NCBI GenBank assembly: GCA_018066865.1
Contig: JAGPVT010000165.1
Span: 1 to 32,808 of the forward strand
Length of the DNA: 32,808 bases
From: Marinobacter sp.
GTDB taxonomy: Bacteria; Pseudomonadota; Gammaproteobacteria; Pseudomonadales; Oleiphilaceae
Direction: 5' to 3'
A program made the position numbers and the translations under genes. Below the pieces are notes generated by a model, which did no database searches, was not told the DNA's origin, and was given only the letters and a program-made list of their open reading frames with translations. Each line of letters starts with the position of its first letter. The stretch's first letter is position 1. Of the stretch, positions 8,347 through 16,896 are shown one piece after another.

Positions 8347-8682
8347 TTACTTGCCGCCCGCTGGCAAGCTTGCAAAGTAGGCTGCCAGATTGGCGATATC
8401 CTCATCGCTCAGCGCGGCTGCCTGGCCCTGCATGATGGCCGCCTGGCCGCCATTGCGCTGCTTGTTTTTGTAGGCGTTCAGCGCAGAAACAAGATACTGC
8501 TCATGCTGACCCGCCAGATTCGGGTACATCGGAATCTGGGCAACCCCGTTCTGACCGTGGCAAGCAGCGCAAACGGCTGCTTTTGCCTTGCCGGCTGCCG
8601 CATCACCGGCAGCAGAAGATACTGCCGGAACTGCAGCACTCAGTGCAAAAAGCCCTGCAACAACATAGTGTTTAAGTTTCAT
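8347..8682 (-). CDS. Small periplasmic c-type cytochrome (class I, c553/c5-like)
   Basis: A 111-residue monoheme cytochrome carrying electrons in the periplasm. Residues 1-24 are a Sec signal peptide (KLKH, then a hydrophobic core, cleavage near VSSA-AG). Heme attachment motif CAACH is at 38-42 and the likely distal ligand is Met84 in AAIMQGQA. The segment [19 protein letters not shown] and the C-terminal helix [16 protein letters not shown] are typical of the single-domain relatives of cytochrome c4/c553 that feed terminal oxidases. ATG 8682 has AGAGG about nine bases upstream. It is divergent from the crotonase gene with a 219-bp gap that should hold both promoters. The redox partner cannot be read from context. 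Confidence 0.9.
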   Translation of the reverse strand: MKLKHYVVAGLFALSAAVPAVSSAAGDAAAGKAKAAVCAACHGQNGVAQIPMYPNLAGQHEQYLVSALNAYKNKQRNGGQAAIMQGQAAALSDEDIANLAAYFASLPAGGK

Positions 8683-8849
8683 TATGATTAGCCTCTCATC
8701 ATCGTTTCAATTTATTCAAACCGGCATTCAGAACCGGACAGGAACTGGCAGAAACTTATATCACAGCCATGCCAGAGAGCAAATGCCATAGATCAATGCG
8801 CCTGATTCGACGTTCGTCCTCTTCAACTCTCTATCCGTTAAGAAGATAG

Positions 8850-8867
8850 TACGAACAAAATTTCGTA
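8850..8867. promoter_or_regulatory. Dyad upstream of the crotonase gene (possible operator)
   Basis: TACGAA-CAAAAT-TTCGTA is a perfect 6-6-6 inverted repeat 34 bp before the crotonase ATG, in the gap shared with the cytochrome gene. Its size suits a TetR- or MarR-type regulator, a class that often controls acyl-CoA catabolic genes, but no regulator gene is adjacent. Confidence 0.35.
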
Positions 8868-8901
8868 TCAAAGATTATTTTCACGTCCGGAGACACCAAT
8901 A

Positions 8902-10017
8902 ATGTCTGTAGAGGTTCAGGAACTCCCCTGTCGCGAAGGCCATATCGGCTTATTGACTCTGAATTCCCCCGCGACACTGAATGCACTCTCCGAGAGGATG
9001 ATTATCACTATCAGGGACAGCCTCGAACGCTGGGCTGCCGATGATCGCATCTGTGTTGTGATCCTCCGGGGAGCCGGAGAAAAGGGCTTTTGCGCGGGCG
9101 GCGACATCCGGGACCTGTACCTGGCCTTGACCAGCCCCGAAAAGAACCCGGAGAACCCCGAAGAAGCATTCAGTGTTTTCAGCCACGAGTACGAACTGGA
9201 CTACACCCTGCACCGGTTTCCCAAACCCGTTGTTGGTATCGGGCATGGAATTATTATGGGTGGAGGTCTGGGCCTGTTTTCCGCCTGCCGCTTCCGGCTA
9301 CTAACACCAGACGCCACTCTGGCCATGCCAGAGATCGCCATTGGCCTGTTTCCGGACGTTGGCTCAAGCTGGTTTCTGAACCGCCTGCCTGGGCGCCTGG
9401 GGTTGTTTATGGGCCTGACCGGCGCACGCCTGAACACGACCGACGCGCTGCGCGTGGGGCTGGCGGATATGGCCCTGCCAACCAGTGATCACCAAGGCCT
9501 TTTGTCGCGGCTGCAGGAAGAACGCTGGAGCGGTCAAAGAGCAGCCGACGACAGCCGCCTGTTCCGCTTACTTAATCAGTTTGAGTCTCAGGATTATCGC
9601 GCATTGCCCGCCAGCCACCTGGAGTTGCACGAACGGGATATTTCAAGGCTGTGTGCCGGCGCCAGCTTGCCAGAGATCGTCGATCAACTACTGACGGCTC
9701 GTGTGGACAGCGAGTGGTGGAACACCTGCATGAAAACGCTAAAAGGGGGCTGCCCGGTATCGGCATGGCTGATCTGGCACCAGCTCAAGAAGGCCCAGCA
9801 AATGTCATTGAAAGATGTGTTCCGGATGGAACTGGCTATGGTCTGGGAATGCGCCCGCAGACCCGATCTGACCGAGGGTATCCGGGCCCGGCTGATTGAT
9901 CGCGACCAAGACCCGAAGTGGTCTTTCGCCCGCCTCGAGGATGTACCGGAAGCGATTATTGACGCCCACTTCCTGCCCGTGTGGAACGATCAAACGGACC
10001 CCATGCAGCTGGAATAA
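8902..10017 (+). CDS. Enoyl-CoA hydratase/isomerase family, 3-hydroxyisobutyryl-CoA hydrolase-like
   Basis: A crotonase-fold acyl-CoA enzyme; the best match in type is 3-hydroxyisobutyryl-CoA hydrolase of valine catabolism. The 371 residues fit that subgroup, which is about 100 residues longer than ordinary enoyl-CoA hydratases. Visible motifs are the oxyanion-hole segments FCAGGD (63-68) and IIMGGGLGLF (117-126), and MPEIAIGLFPDVGSSWFL, where Glu144 and Asp152 correspond to the catalytic Glu and Asp of the hydrolase subgroup. The C-terminal extension (about 240-371) is also typical. GGAGA at 8889-8893 precedes ATG 8902 by eight bases. No other branched-chain catabolic gene is next to it, so the substrate remains inferred from the family. 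Confidence 0.82.
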   Translation: MSVEVQELPCREGHIGLLTLNSPATLNALSERMIITIRDSLERWAADDRICVVILRGAGEKGFCAGGDIRDLYLALTSPEKNPENPEEAFSVFSHEYELDYTLHRFPKPVVGIGHGIIMGGGLGLFSACRFRLLTPDATLAMPEIAIGLFPDVGSSWFLNRLPGRLGLFMGLTGARLNTTDALRVGLADMALPTSDHQGLLSRLQEERWSGQRAADDSRLFRLLNQFESQDYRALPASHLELHERDISRLCAGASLPEIVDQLLTARVDSEWWNTCMKTLKGGCPVSAWLIWHQLKKAQQMSLKDVFRMELAMVWECARRPDLTEGIRARLIDRDQDPKWSFARLEDVPEAIIDAHFLPVWNDQTDPMQLE

Positions 10018-10032
10018 CAAAGAGCAGGCAAC

Positions 10033-10286
10033 CTTTCTAAAGTTCAGCCCGGCCTGTACCAGCAACATCTCCAGATCCCGATGATTGTTGGCACGGGCGA
10101 CATCCAGAGCAGTTGCACCATCGTCAGAGCGGAAACCTGCACCCGCAGCGTTCACTCTGGCGCCCGCTGATCCAGGTTGGCCGGGAGCTCTGTGGAAGCA
10201 CACCCGGGAAACACAGCAAAAGCTGACACGAGTAGCAGCGCGGATAGCAGAATAGAGTGCGGGTAGAAGCCGGTTCCCTTGGCCAT
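10033..10286 (-). pseudogene. Remnant of an ankyrin-repeat lipoprotein gene (internal deletion plus frameshift)
   Basis: Two fragments of one gene survive. The 5' fragment starts at ATG 10286-10284 and encodes a lipoprotein signal peptide (MAKGTGFYPHS, hydrophobic stretch ILLSALLLVSAFAVF, lipobox PGC) followed by about 15 residues to a TGA at 10154-10152. Just before that stop, in another frame (10164-10033), the sequence reads as the end of an ankyrin array: GARVNAAG, DDGATALDVARANNHRDLEM and LLVQAG. Periplasmic ankyrin proteins normally carry several repeats between the signal and the last one; here barely one is left and the frames disagree, so the centre was lost. The 3' end runs into the antisense of the crotonase gene with no natural stop nearby, suggesting it is also missing. 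Non-functional unless recoded. Confidence 0.75.
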
Positions 10287-10356
10287 AACGAACAGTCTCT
10301 GTCAGGTAAGTGGAGTCTATTCTGAGCAGATGGCCTTCACAATTAAATCGAGCGGG

Positions 10357-12513
10357 TCACATCTCCGGCCCGTTTTGCAGAAGATCCCGGACAACACCGC
10401 GCAAACGGTCCTCGCCATCACGCTGGCCAACGCACAGCCCCTCTCTTTGCAGCTCGGGCCAATTCCAGCCCTGCAACACGGCACGGCACCAGACTATCGC
10501 CTCTCCATGCTCGCGAAGCCAGCTCATAACGCCGGGCACCTGACTCAGATCCCGCAGTACCGGCAGCATCAGTCGAAAACCCCGGTGGCCGCCACCAAAG
10601 TTCTGAAGATCCCGGATATCCGCTGCATCTGGCGGGGCCCCTGATGACAGATCCGATGTCATACTCATTAACAGTTCGGGCTCCAGATCTCTCCAGTTCA
10701 GTGGCACAAGAGCCAGCCAGTGCCTCGCCAGCCGCGCCTGTATCTGCGAAACCAGAGACTTTCCTCCTGCACTGTGGGCAAGGACCATCTGTACCGGATA
10801 TTCCCCGCTGGTGGCTTCCTGCTGCAGCCCGATACGCACAAACACCAACCTGCAAGATGCCCAGAAAGCGTAAAGATCAGAACTGCCGCCAAAACTGGTG
10901 CCCGTAAAGTCCAGCCCCTCCTGTTCCCCAAAGGCAGTCGCAGCAGCAACCAGGCTGCACCCAATGCCTGAGCGCCTGGCGTGCGCTGTAACCGCAATCC
11001 GGATAATCCTCAAACCGCGCTGACTGGCTGCTTCCGGAAAACCGCTGTGGCTGGCAAGAGACTGGGGCAAAAGGTGGCCACGAACCCGGCGCTTGCCGCT
11101 GGCCACCTGTTCTGCCAACTCACTGCTTAGCCCGCCCTCTACGGCGCCCCAGAGCACTCCAACGGTTTCGCCGTTTATGAGGGCGCGCCAACTTCTCGCT
11201 GAAGGATCATCCATCCATTGCCGAAGGTCGGCCGGTGTTGTCCGGTAATGCGCGTTTACCAACAGGCCGAATGCATCAGCAAGTTCCGCCTCCGAAGCCT
11301 GGGCAGGCCGCCAGGGTTCGATCACGACTTCGGACGCCCCGGTTTTCGGCAACTCAACCGGGTCATGATCGGCACCCAGCAGAAACAGATCCGATATCAA
11401 AGGTTCCAGTGGATCTCCTTCGGCCCAGCGTACCGGTTGGGAAAGCGTTTGTGCCTGCCACTGCGGCGTTGCCTGGTCGAGAATCTGGCGGAAGCGAATG
11501 GCAAACCCACGCCCGGCACCTTCATAACCATGCACCGTTGATACAAAAGTCACCCGTGGCCAGCCCAGAAGAACACGTTTCAGCAGGGAGACCGGAATAG
11601 CCGCCGCTTCGTCCACCAGGACCACCTCAGCCTCCGGTTTTTCCCGCAGCAGATCCCGGACCGGTAAAAAACGCAGTAGCGCACCAGAGGCTGTTTCTAT
11701 CCGGTCGTTACCCGTTTTCAGCACCTCGTCACCAAGGCTTTCCAGAGCATGCGTGAACAAGGCGCTTACATTTTCTCTTGAGGGCGCAGTTACCAGAATC
11801 TGCCTGCGGCCCCGTTGCAGCAATCGGGCGGCAGCCATGCCCAGCGCAGCAGACTTACCCCGCCCCCGATCCGCCGTCACCACCAATGGCCGCCGCCGGC
11901 GCCCCAGCCCGAACGCCACAAGTTTACGAATCAAATTCTGCTGATCGGGCGTTGTGGCGACCCTGAACTCAGTGGTTGGCGAAGGTAATTCCGGAAGGGT
12001 CAGTGCCTCTGGCGAGCCAGGACGCACCCGGATTACCGAAGAATCTGCTGCCAGAATACCCGCCATGCGTTCAGCGAAAGGATGAGCCTGACCATGATCC
12101 AGACCGGCTCTTGCGTAATCCGGATCAGCAAAATGCCCCCACTCTTCCCGTGAAGGCATCAGCCAGAACAACAACCCACCCGATTTCAGCGTGCCCGAAA
12201 GCGCCGCAAAAGCATCCGGCGGATTACCCCTCCAGCCATCCCATACAATCAGCGGTGTTTCACGACCCAGCCACTGCCGAGCCTTCGCCGGTTCAATGTT
12301 GATGAGGCGAGTGTCCGGAGCATCACCAGCCTCTCCAACCCAGAGCCCACCTTCCAACGCGATAGCTGGAAGAAGCCCTTGCAGCCACTGCATAGAGAGA
12401 TCACGTGCGCCTTCCAGCAACACCAATCGCCGTTCTCCGACAGCCTCAAGGCCAGATTGCAGTGAGCGCCAGGCATCGACATCCGGCGCCTGCGTTACTG
12501 TTCCAGAGCTCAT
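10357..12513 (-). CDS. tmcA: tRNA(Met) cytidine acetyltransferase TmcA
   Basis: TmcA acetylates the wobble cytidine (C34) of elongator tRNA-Met using acetyl-CoA and ATP/GTP hydrolysis, which prevents misreading of AUA codons. The 718-residue protein has the expected order: N-terminal DUF1726-like domain (about 1-180), a RecD-like helicase/ATPase module with Walker A ADRGRGKS (214-221) and Walker B VLVDEAAAIP (Asp301/Glu302), then a GNAT acetyltransferase domain with IIRIAVTAHARRSGIGCSLV and a C-terminal tRNA-binding tail. It is somewhat longer than E. coli TmcA (671 aa). The ATG at 12513 overlaps the stop of the upstream DUF2237 gene (TAATG), with only a weak ribosome site, so translation is probably coupled. 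Confidence 0.94.
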   Translation of the reverse strand: MSSGTVTQAPDVDAWRSLQSGLEAVGERRLVLLEGARDLSMQWLQGLLPAIALEGGLWVGEAGDAPDTRLINIEPAKARQWLGRETPLIVWDGWRGNPPDAFAALSGTLKSGGLLFWLMPSREEWGHFADPDYARAGLDHGQAHPFAERMAGILAADSSVIRVRPGSPEALTLPELPSPTTEFRVATTPDQQNLIRKLVAFGLGRRRRPLVVTADRGRGKSAALGMAAARLLQRGRRQILVTAPSRENVSALFTHALESLGDEVLKTGNDRIETASGALLRFLPVRDLLREKPEAEVVLVDEAAAIPVSLLKRVLLGWPRVTFVSTVHGYEGAGRGFAIRFRQILDQATPQWQAQTLSQPVRWAEGDPLEPLISDLFLLGADHDPVELPKTGASEVVIEPWRPAQASEAELADAFGLLVNAHYRTTPADLRQWMDDPSARSWRALINGETVGVLWGAVEGGLSSELAEQVASGKRRVRGHLLPQSLASHSGFPEAASQRGLRIIRIAVTAHARRSGIGCSLVAAATAFGEQEGLDFTGTSFGGSSDLYAFWASCRLVFVRIGLQQEATSGEYPVQMVLAHSAGGKSLVSQIQARLARHWLALVPLNWRDLEPELLMSMTSDLSSGAPPDAADIRDLQNFGGGHRGFRLMLPVLRDLSQVPGVMSWLREHGEAIVWCRAVLQGWNWPELQREGLCVGQRDGEDRLRGVVRDLLQNGPEM

Positions 12514-12890
12514 TAACTTAGATCTACACCGTGGGCTTTCAGATTTTCAAGAGCACAATGCTCCAGTGCCGCCTGATGCGTGGCACGCAGCCGCACTCTG
12601 GGCGCGCTGCCCGCTTCAAAAGCTTCATGCCAACGAGCAGCACACAGGCACCAGTTGTCTCCGGCTTTCAAGCCCGGGAATCCGAAAGCCGGCACGGGCG
12701 TGCTCAAATCATTACCGCGGGCTTTGGAGAACTCCAAAAACTCGTCGGTCATCACCACGCATACGGTATGCGACCCATGATCATCCGGCCCCGTATTGCA
12801 GCAGCCATCGCGATAGAACCCGGTTTCGGGGTCAGTGCCGCAAGTTTCCAGCTTTTCACCTAGCACATTTATTGATTTTTCAGTTTGCAT
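12513..12890 (-). CDS. DUF2237 family protein, unknown function
   Basis: A 125-residue cytoplasmic protein that matches the DUF2237 pattern along its length: NVLGEKLETCGTDPETGFYR, DGCCNTGPDDHGSHTVCVVM, FLEFSKARGNDLSTP, FGFPGLKAGDNWCLCAARW and a final ATHQAALEHCALENLK. It is rich in conserved cysteines (CC at the DGCCNTGP motif, CLC in the NWCLCAARW motif), which suggests metal or cofactor binding, but no role is established that I know of. It ends in TAATG with tmcA downstream, forming a two-gene unit. The ATG at 12890 has only a weak purine-rich upstream region (AGAG). Confidence 0.88.
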   Translation of the reverse strand: MQTEKSINVLGEKLETCGTDPETGFYRDGCCNTGPDDHGSHTVCVVMTDEFLEFSKARGNDLSTPVPAFGFPGLKAGDNWCLCAARWHEAFEAGSAPRVRLRATHQAALEHCALENLKAHGVDLS

Positions 12891-12920
12891 ATCTATTATC
12901 TCTGACTTTGAGAGTTAGCA

Positions 12921-13021
12921 ACGAGGCAGAACCTTCTCCAAAATACGCTGTAAATACATCCATGTACGCTCGGCTCCGCCATCCATGGCTCCGCACGATT
13001 TTGGAGAAGGTTCTGCCTCGT
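12921..13021. repeat. Long inverted repeat (24-bp perfect arms, 53-bp loop)
   Basis: The left arm at 12921-12944 (ACGAGGCAGAACCTTCTCCA then AAAT) is an exact reverse complement of the right arm at 12998-13021. The 53-bp loop holds small palindromes (TACATCCATGTA at 12955-12966, CCATCCATGG at 12979-12988) and repeated words (CATCCATG at 12957 and 12980, GGCTCCGC at 12972 and 12987). It occupies most of the gap between the divergent DUF2237 and helicase genes. It looks like a mobile-type palindromic intergenic element rather than a terminator, since there are no T tracts and no gene ends here. Confidence 0.8.
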
Positions 13022-13115
13022 CGCTCTCCAACTAATGAGGTGGATTCGCTAAATCAATCAATCATGTTAACGGCACAGGTACCCGCGCTACCAGTTGGCC
13101 AGTACAATAGCATCT

Positions 13116-15407
13116 ATGCCAACCCATACCCCCGAATCCCCCGCCCTGGATCTGCCTGATTTTCTCACCGACGAGCAGCGGGCGATCATTACCGCCGGCT
13201 ACGAGCACTCGGTGATCACCGCCGTGGCAGGCAGCGGCAAAACCTCCACGCTGGCCTGGCGCATTCGCTACCTGCTGCAACAGGGCCATGACCCGAGTCG
13301 CATGCTGGTGCTTATGTTCAACCGCAGTGCCCGGGTAGATTTCGAGCGCAAGCTGCAACAGGTTTGTCACCAGAGCGGAATGGCGCTGCCAGAGATACGC
13401 ACCTATCACGCCATGGGGTTACGACTGTACAAACGGTTTGTGCGGGAAGGCTACCTGCCGGGGTTCTCCGAGAAAATCCTGACCGAACAGGAAATCAGTT
13501 TTCAGGCCTGGCTGTTAACGCGGCGGCTGGCGCCGGAAGATCTGGCGGATGAGATCCGGCGCAACAAGAAAGATTTTGTAGAAACAGCAACCGGGTTTAT
13601 CGATCTGGTGAAAACCACCCTGTCACCGGCCGAGATCGTATTCGAAGAACTGGGCTTCTCAGACAAACACCGCTACCTGATTGACCTGTTTCATAGCTTT
13701 GAGCAGTGGCGTAAAGGGCAAAGCCGGATCAGCTTTGCCGACATGCTGTACGAACCGGTGATGGCGATACACCAGAACCCGCCGCTGCAGCGCCTGGTGA
13801 GTAACAAAATGGATCTGATTCTGGTGGATGAGTACCAGGACACCAACGAGATTCAGCATCTTCTGCTGCGCTATGTTGCTGGCGACCGGGCACGGGTAAC
13901 GGTGGTGGGGGATCCGGATCAGACCATTTACGAATTCCGGGGCGCGAAACCGGAGTTTATTCTCAAACGCTTCAGCGACGAATTTGAAAGCCCTCTGGAA
14001 CAGACGCTGAGCTTCACCTTCCGCTATGGCCACCGCGTGGCTCTGCTGGCCAACCACCTGATCTGCCACAACACCGGGCGCAAGGATGTTCTGTGTCACT
14101 CCCACCCTTCCACCCCGGCCACGGAAATCACCCTGCACCGGGCTGAGAACGACGCCGATGCCACACTGCACATTCTCGAACAGGAAACGGAAGGCTCTCT
14201 TCAGGAAACGCTGGTGGATACGGCGATCCTGTTCCGGGTCTGGAGCCAGAGCGTGCCCATTGAGCTCAAGTTGCTGGCACGGCAGATCCCCTATCGCATC
14301 GACGCTGGCAAAGGCGCCTTGTTCAGTCGTGAAGTGCAGGCCATTACTGCTCTGTTGAAAGTTGTTTCCGGAACGCTGGAAAAACTGCCCGAGGAAGACC
14401 GGCTGGATCTGGCACGACAGCTTTTACGCTTCCCGCATGTGGGTCTCAAAGAGGCGGAACTGGAGCAGTTGGCGAGATTTCTTGCAGGGTTTGCCAGTGG
14501 CTGGCATGAGCGCCTGTTGGCACTGGATTTCGGGGCACTGGCGCCCATGGCAGCGCGCAAGTTGCGCAAGCTGGGTGAGGTTCTGGAACAATTGCGCGGC
14601 TATTCGGGCTCCGTTGCCGGGCTGATCACGGTCTATGCGGAGCACACAGGTCTCTATGAAGGTGTTCGCAGCCTTGCGCTGACCCATGACAGCGCGGAGG
14701 AACGCATTGATACCATTCACGGCTTCCGCGAATATCTGAAAGGTCTGGATGTTGGTGCCAAAGACGCCCTTGCCCACCTCAAAGCACTGCGGCAGCAGGC
14801 CAGCGAGAAACAGGCGGGCGGGGGTGTTTTACTCTCCACCATTCATCGCACAAAGGGGCTGGAGTGGCCAAGAGTGATCATACCGGGGCTACAGGAAAAA
14901 TATCTGCCCCACAGCCCGAAGCCTCAGGACGATGCCCGGGCGTCTCTGGAAAGCGAACGCAGGCTGTTGTACGTCGCCATGACCCGAACCCGGCAAACGC
15001 TGCACTTGATTACCCGGCCGGTTAGTAAACAGCCGCACCTGGATGGCGATCAAGGGCCCAGTCGCTTTGTCGAAGAATGCTGCTTTGACTTGGCCAGTGA
15101 TTTCGGGCGTTGGCTAGATGAGCGGCCACCGGATACAAACCGGTCACTGAAGCTGGCAGCGCAGCTAACGCCTGTCAGCTTAAGGTACGCAGCGCGGGAA
15201 GGCGTCACCCTGGAAGGCGAGGTTCAGGCAAGTGACAGCAGCACTGCGCTTCTGTGGCACCAGCCGCGTCTCAATCACGCCATTTTCGGAACAGGGACAG
15301 TGGTCGCAGAAGACGAAAGTTCATTCGAGGTGCACTTTGGCAGCGGCGAAAAACTCAATTTCAGCAAAAAAAGCGCGCACCTTTATTTCAGCGTTCCGCG
15401 TCATTAA
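13116..15407 (+). CDS. UvrD/Rep-family ATP-dependent DNA helicase (second copy type)
   Basis: A superfamily 1A helicase, distinct from the uvrD at the left of the window. The 763-residue protein has Walker A AVAGSGKTST (Lys42), motif II LVDEYQDTNEIQ, motif III VVGDPDQTIYEFRGAK, motif IV LSFTFRYGHRVALL, motif V STIHRTKGLEWPRVIIPGL and motif VI SERRLLYVAMTRTRQTL. The C-terminal tail (FGTGTVVAEDESSFEVHFG) resembles the UvrD Tudor-like end. Motif details (EFRGAK instead of GWRGA; FTFRYGH instead of NYRST) set it apart from UvrD, Rep and RecB. I chose ATG 13116; an in-frame TTG lies 21 bases upstream (13095). Neither has a ribosome site, and TACAAT at 13103-13108 lies just before the ATG, so a leaderless transcript is conceivable. 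Role inferred: DNA repair or replication restart. Confidence 0.88.
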   Translation: MPTHTPESPALDLPDFLTDEQRAIITAGYEHSVITAVAGSGKTSTLAWRIRYLLQQGHDPSRMLVLMFNRSARVDFERKLQQVCHQSGMALPEIRTYHAMGLRLYKRFVREGYLPGFSEKILTEQEISFQAWLLTRRLAPEDLADEIRRNKKDFVETATGFIDLVKTTLSPAEIVFEELGFSDKHRYLIDLFHSFEQWRKGQSRISFADMLYEPVMAIHQNPPLQRLVSNKMDLILVDEYQDTNEIQHLLLRYVAGDRARVTVVGDPDQTIYEFRGAKPEFILKRFSDEFESPLEQTLSFTFRYGHRVALLANHLICHNTGRKDVLCHSHPSTPATEITLHRAENDADATLHILEQETEGSLQETLVDTAILFRVWSQSVPIELKLLARQIPYRIDAGKGALFSREVQAITALLKVVSGTLEKLPEEDRLDLARQLLRFPHVGLKEAELEQLARFLAGFASGWHERLLALDFGALAPMAARKLRKLGEVLEQLRGYSGSVAGLITVYAEHTGLYEGVRSLALTHDSAEERIDTIHGFREYLKGLDVGAKDALAHLKALRQQASEKQAGGGVLLSTIHRTKGLEWPRVIIPGLQEKYLPHSPKPQDDARASLESERRLLYVAMTRTRQTLHLITRPVSKQPHLDGDQGPSRFVEECCFDLASDFGRWLDERPPDTNRSLKLAAQLTPVSLRYAAREGVTLEGEVQASDSSTALLWHQPRLNHAIFGTGTVVAEDESSFEVHFGSGEKLNFSKKSAHLYFSVPRH

Positions 15408-15585
15408 GACGTAGATGCAGGTGGCAAATGCCTCAGCAACAAGTATATTTCATGATGTGACATTTATTATCGATTCTTTGTTTTTTGTAATCCTTTAGCT
15501 TGGATTGCACGTAAGTGTCTCTCTAATCACTTAATAAATAAATTACCAAGCAGTTTTACAACGACAATCGAACAGGAGGTTCTGC

Positions 15586-16794
15586 ATGAACATCATGCGT
15601 CCGATCGCGATGGCCGCCATCGCCAGTACTTTTGCGGCTCCAGCCTTGGCCGATCGCCAGGAAACGGTTTACATCAACCCTTTCGCCGCCTACCAGCTTT
15701 TTGACGATGATCGTGACCTGAGTGAGACAGGAACGTTTGGCGTTGGCCTGGAATATCGGTTCAAACCAAACTGGGCAATTGAAGCCTTGTTTTCCCGGGC
15801 CGATGCCGACCGCAAATACAACGTCCCGGGATCGTCAGAGTTTGAAGAAATCCGCGTAGACGGCATCTACTACTTCGCGCCTCAGGATAAACCTTGGAAC
15901 CCTTACGTTTCGCTAGGTGCCGGCTATGCTGACTTTGATGGAGACGGCGCCACCAGCGTACGCACCGCCGGTACCAACCACGATGAAACCCGAGTCAACG
16001 TGGGTACCGGTTTCCGTTACAATGTAAGCGACACCATATCCTTGCGTGGTGACCTGCGCGAATTCCACGGCATCGACGAAAGCACCTTTGATACCCAGGT
16101 TTCTCTTGGCATCAGCGTTGCCTTTAACCGCACAGTCGGTAGCGCAGCACCCATGCGCCCGGCAGATACAGATGGGGACGGCGTACCGGATTCCCGCGAC
16201 CAATGCCCGGGCACAACTGCTGGCGCATCGGTGGACAGCACTGGCTGTGAGCCGGATGCAGATGGCGATGGCGTAGCGGATGTACGTGATGCGTGCCCCG
16301 ACACTCCCCGCGGAGCTGAGGTAGACAGCCGCGGCTGCGAACTCGACAGCGATAACGACGGTGTCGTCAACAGCCAGGACCTGTGCCCGAACACCGCCGC
16401 AGGTGCGGAAGTCGATGACACAGGCTGCGAAGGTATTACCGAGACCATCGATACCTTCGCTATTGAGGTTCAGTTCCCAACGAATAGCTCGGTGATAGGC
16501 CACGCCTTCGATGATGAAATCCGCCGTGTTGCAGATGCACTTAACGACAACCCGGGAACCGTTGTGGAAATTGCCGGCCATGCCGACAACACTGGGAAGG
16601 CGAGCTACAACGAGCTCCTGTCACACCGTCGTGCCGAAGCTGTAGCAGCACGCCTGACTGGCCCACTGGGTGTAGACCCTGCAAAAGTGAGCGCCAAAGG
16701 CTATGGTGAGTCAGAGCCGGTTGCCTCCAACGACACTGCTGCGGGTCGTGCCGAGAACCGTCGGGTTGAAGCCCGTATTCAGGTTCTTCGTTAA
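15586..16794 (+). CDS. OmpA/OprF-family outer membrane protein with three TSP3-like repeats
   Basis: A structural outer-membrane protein linking the outer membrane to peptidoglycan. The 402 residues comprise a signal peptide (1-22, cleavage after ALA), an eight-strand beta-barrel domain (about 25-182), three 30-residue calcium-binding thrombospondin type-3-like repeats (194-283) and a C-terminal OmpA peptidoglycan-binding domain (about 288-402) with GHADNTG (Asp334) and LSHRRAEAV (Arg349), the pair that holds diaminopimelate. AGGAGG (15574-15579) lies six bases before the ATG, the strongest ribosome site in the window, fitting high expression. The 178-bp upstream gap is AT-rich and probably holds the promoter, but I could not fix its boxes. 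A strong terminator follows at 16831-16859, so it is monocistronic. Confidence 0.93.
   Translation: MNIMRPIAMAAIASTFAAPALADRQETVYINPFAAYQLFDDDRDLSETGTFGVGLEYRFKPNWAIEALFSRADADRKYNVPGSSEFEEIRVDGIYYFAPQDKPWNPYVSLGAGYADFDGDGATSVRTAGTNHDETRVNVGTGFRYNVSDTISLRGDLREFHGIDESTFDTQVSLGISVAFNRTVGSAAPMRPADTDGDGVPDSRDQCPGTTAGASVDSTGCEPDADGDGVADVRDACPDTPRGAEVDSRGCELDSDNDGVVNSQDLCPNTAAGAEVDDTGCEGITETIDTFAIEVQFPTNSSVIGHAFDDEIRRVADALNDNPGTVVEIAGHADNTGKASYNELLSHRRAEAVAARLTGPLGVDPAKVSAKGYGESEPVASNDTAAGRAENRRVEARIQVLR
16165..16434 (+). repeat. Three tandem 90-bp repeats coding TSP3-type modules
   Basis: Residues 194-223, 224-253 and 254-283 of the OmpA-family protein are 30-residue units of the form DxDxDGVxxxxDxCPxTxxGAxVDxxGCE. 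Each has an Asp-rich calcium loop and a Cys pair 13-14 residues apart, probably a disulfide. The units are well diverged at the DNA level. Confidence 0.85.
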
Positions 16795-16830
16795 TACAGC
16801 CTGAGCGAATACAGAAGTAAGTGAAGTCAG

Positions 16831-16859
16831 GAAAGGCGCCCGAGGGCGCCTTTCTTTTT
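16831..16859 (+). terminator. Rho-independent terminator of the OmpA-family gene
   Basis: GAAAGGCGCCC (16831-16841) and GGGCGCCTTTC (16844-16854) form an 11-bp perfect stem followed by TTTTT (16855-16859). It lies 36 bp after the stop codon on the plus strand. Confidence 0.93.
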
Positions 16860-16896
16860 GGTAGTTTCCGCGGGCGTAGAGAGTGGGGAGCAGTCC

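Noticed and set aside
8780..8815. Possible FNR/Anr-type site upstream of the cytochrome gene
   Set aside because: The half-sites are present as ATCAA and TGATT but in the wrong orientation and spacing for TTGAT-N4-ATCAA.
12921..13021. Rho-independent terminator interpretation of the inverted repeat
   Set aside because: The loop is 53 bases, no T tract follows on either strand, and both flanking genes start here rather than end.
12191..13159. Open frame running from antisense tmcA through the inverted repeat
   Set aside because: It crosses two real genes and the intergenic palindrome; low-complexity Ser/Pro/Arg product, no family match.
15489..15506. Small inverted repeat AATCC-N8-GGATT upstream of the OmpA-family gene
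   Set aside because: Only five-base arms in an AT-rich leader; expected by chance.
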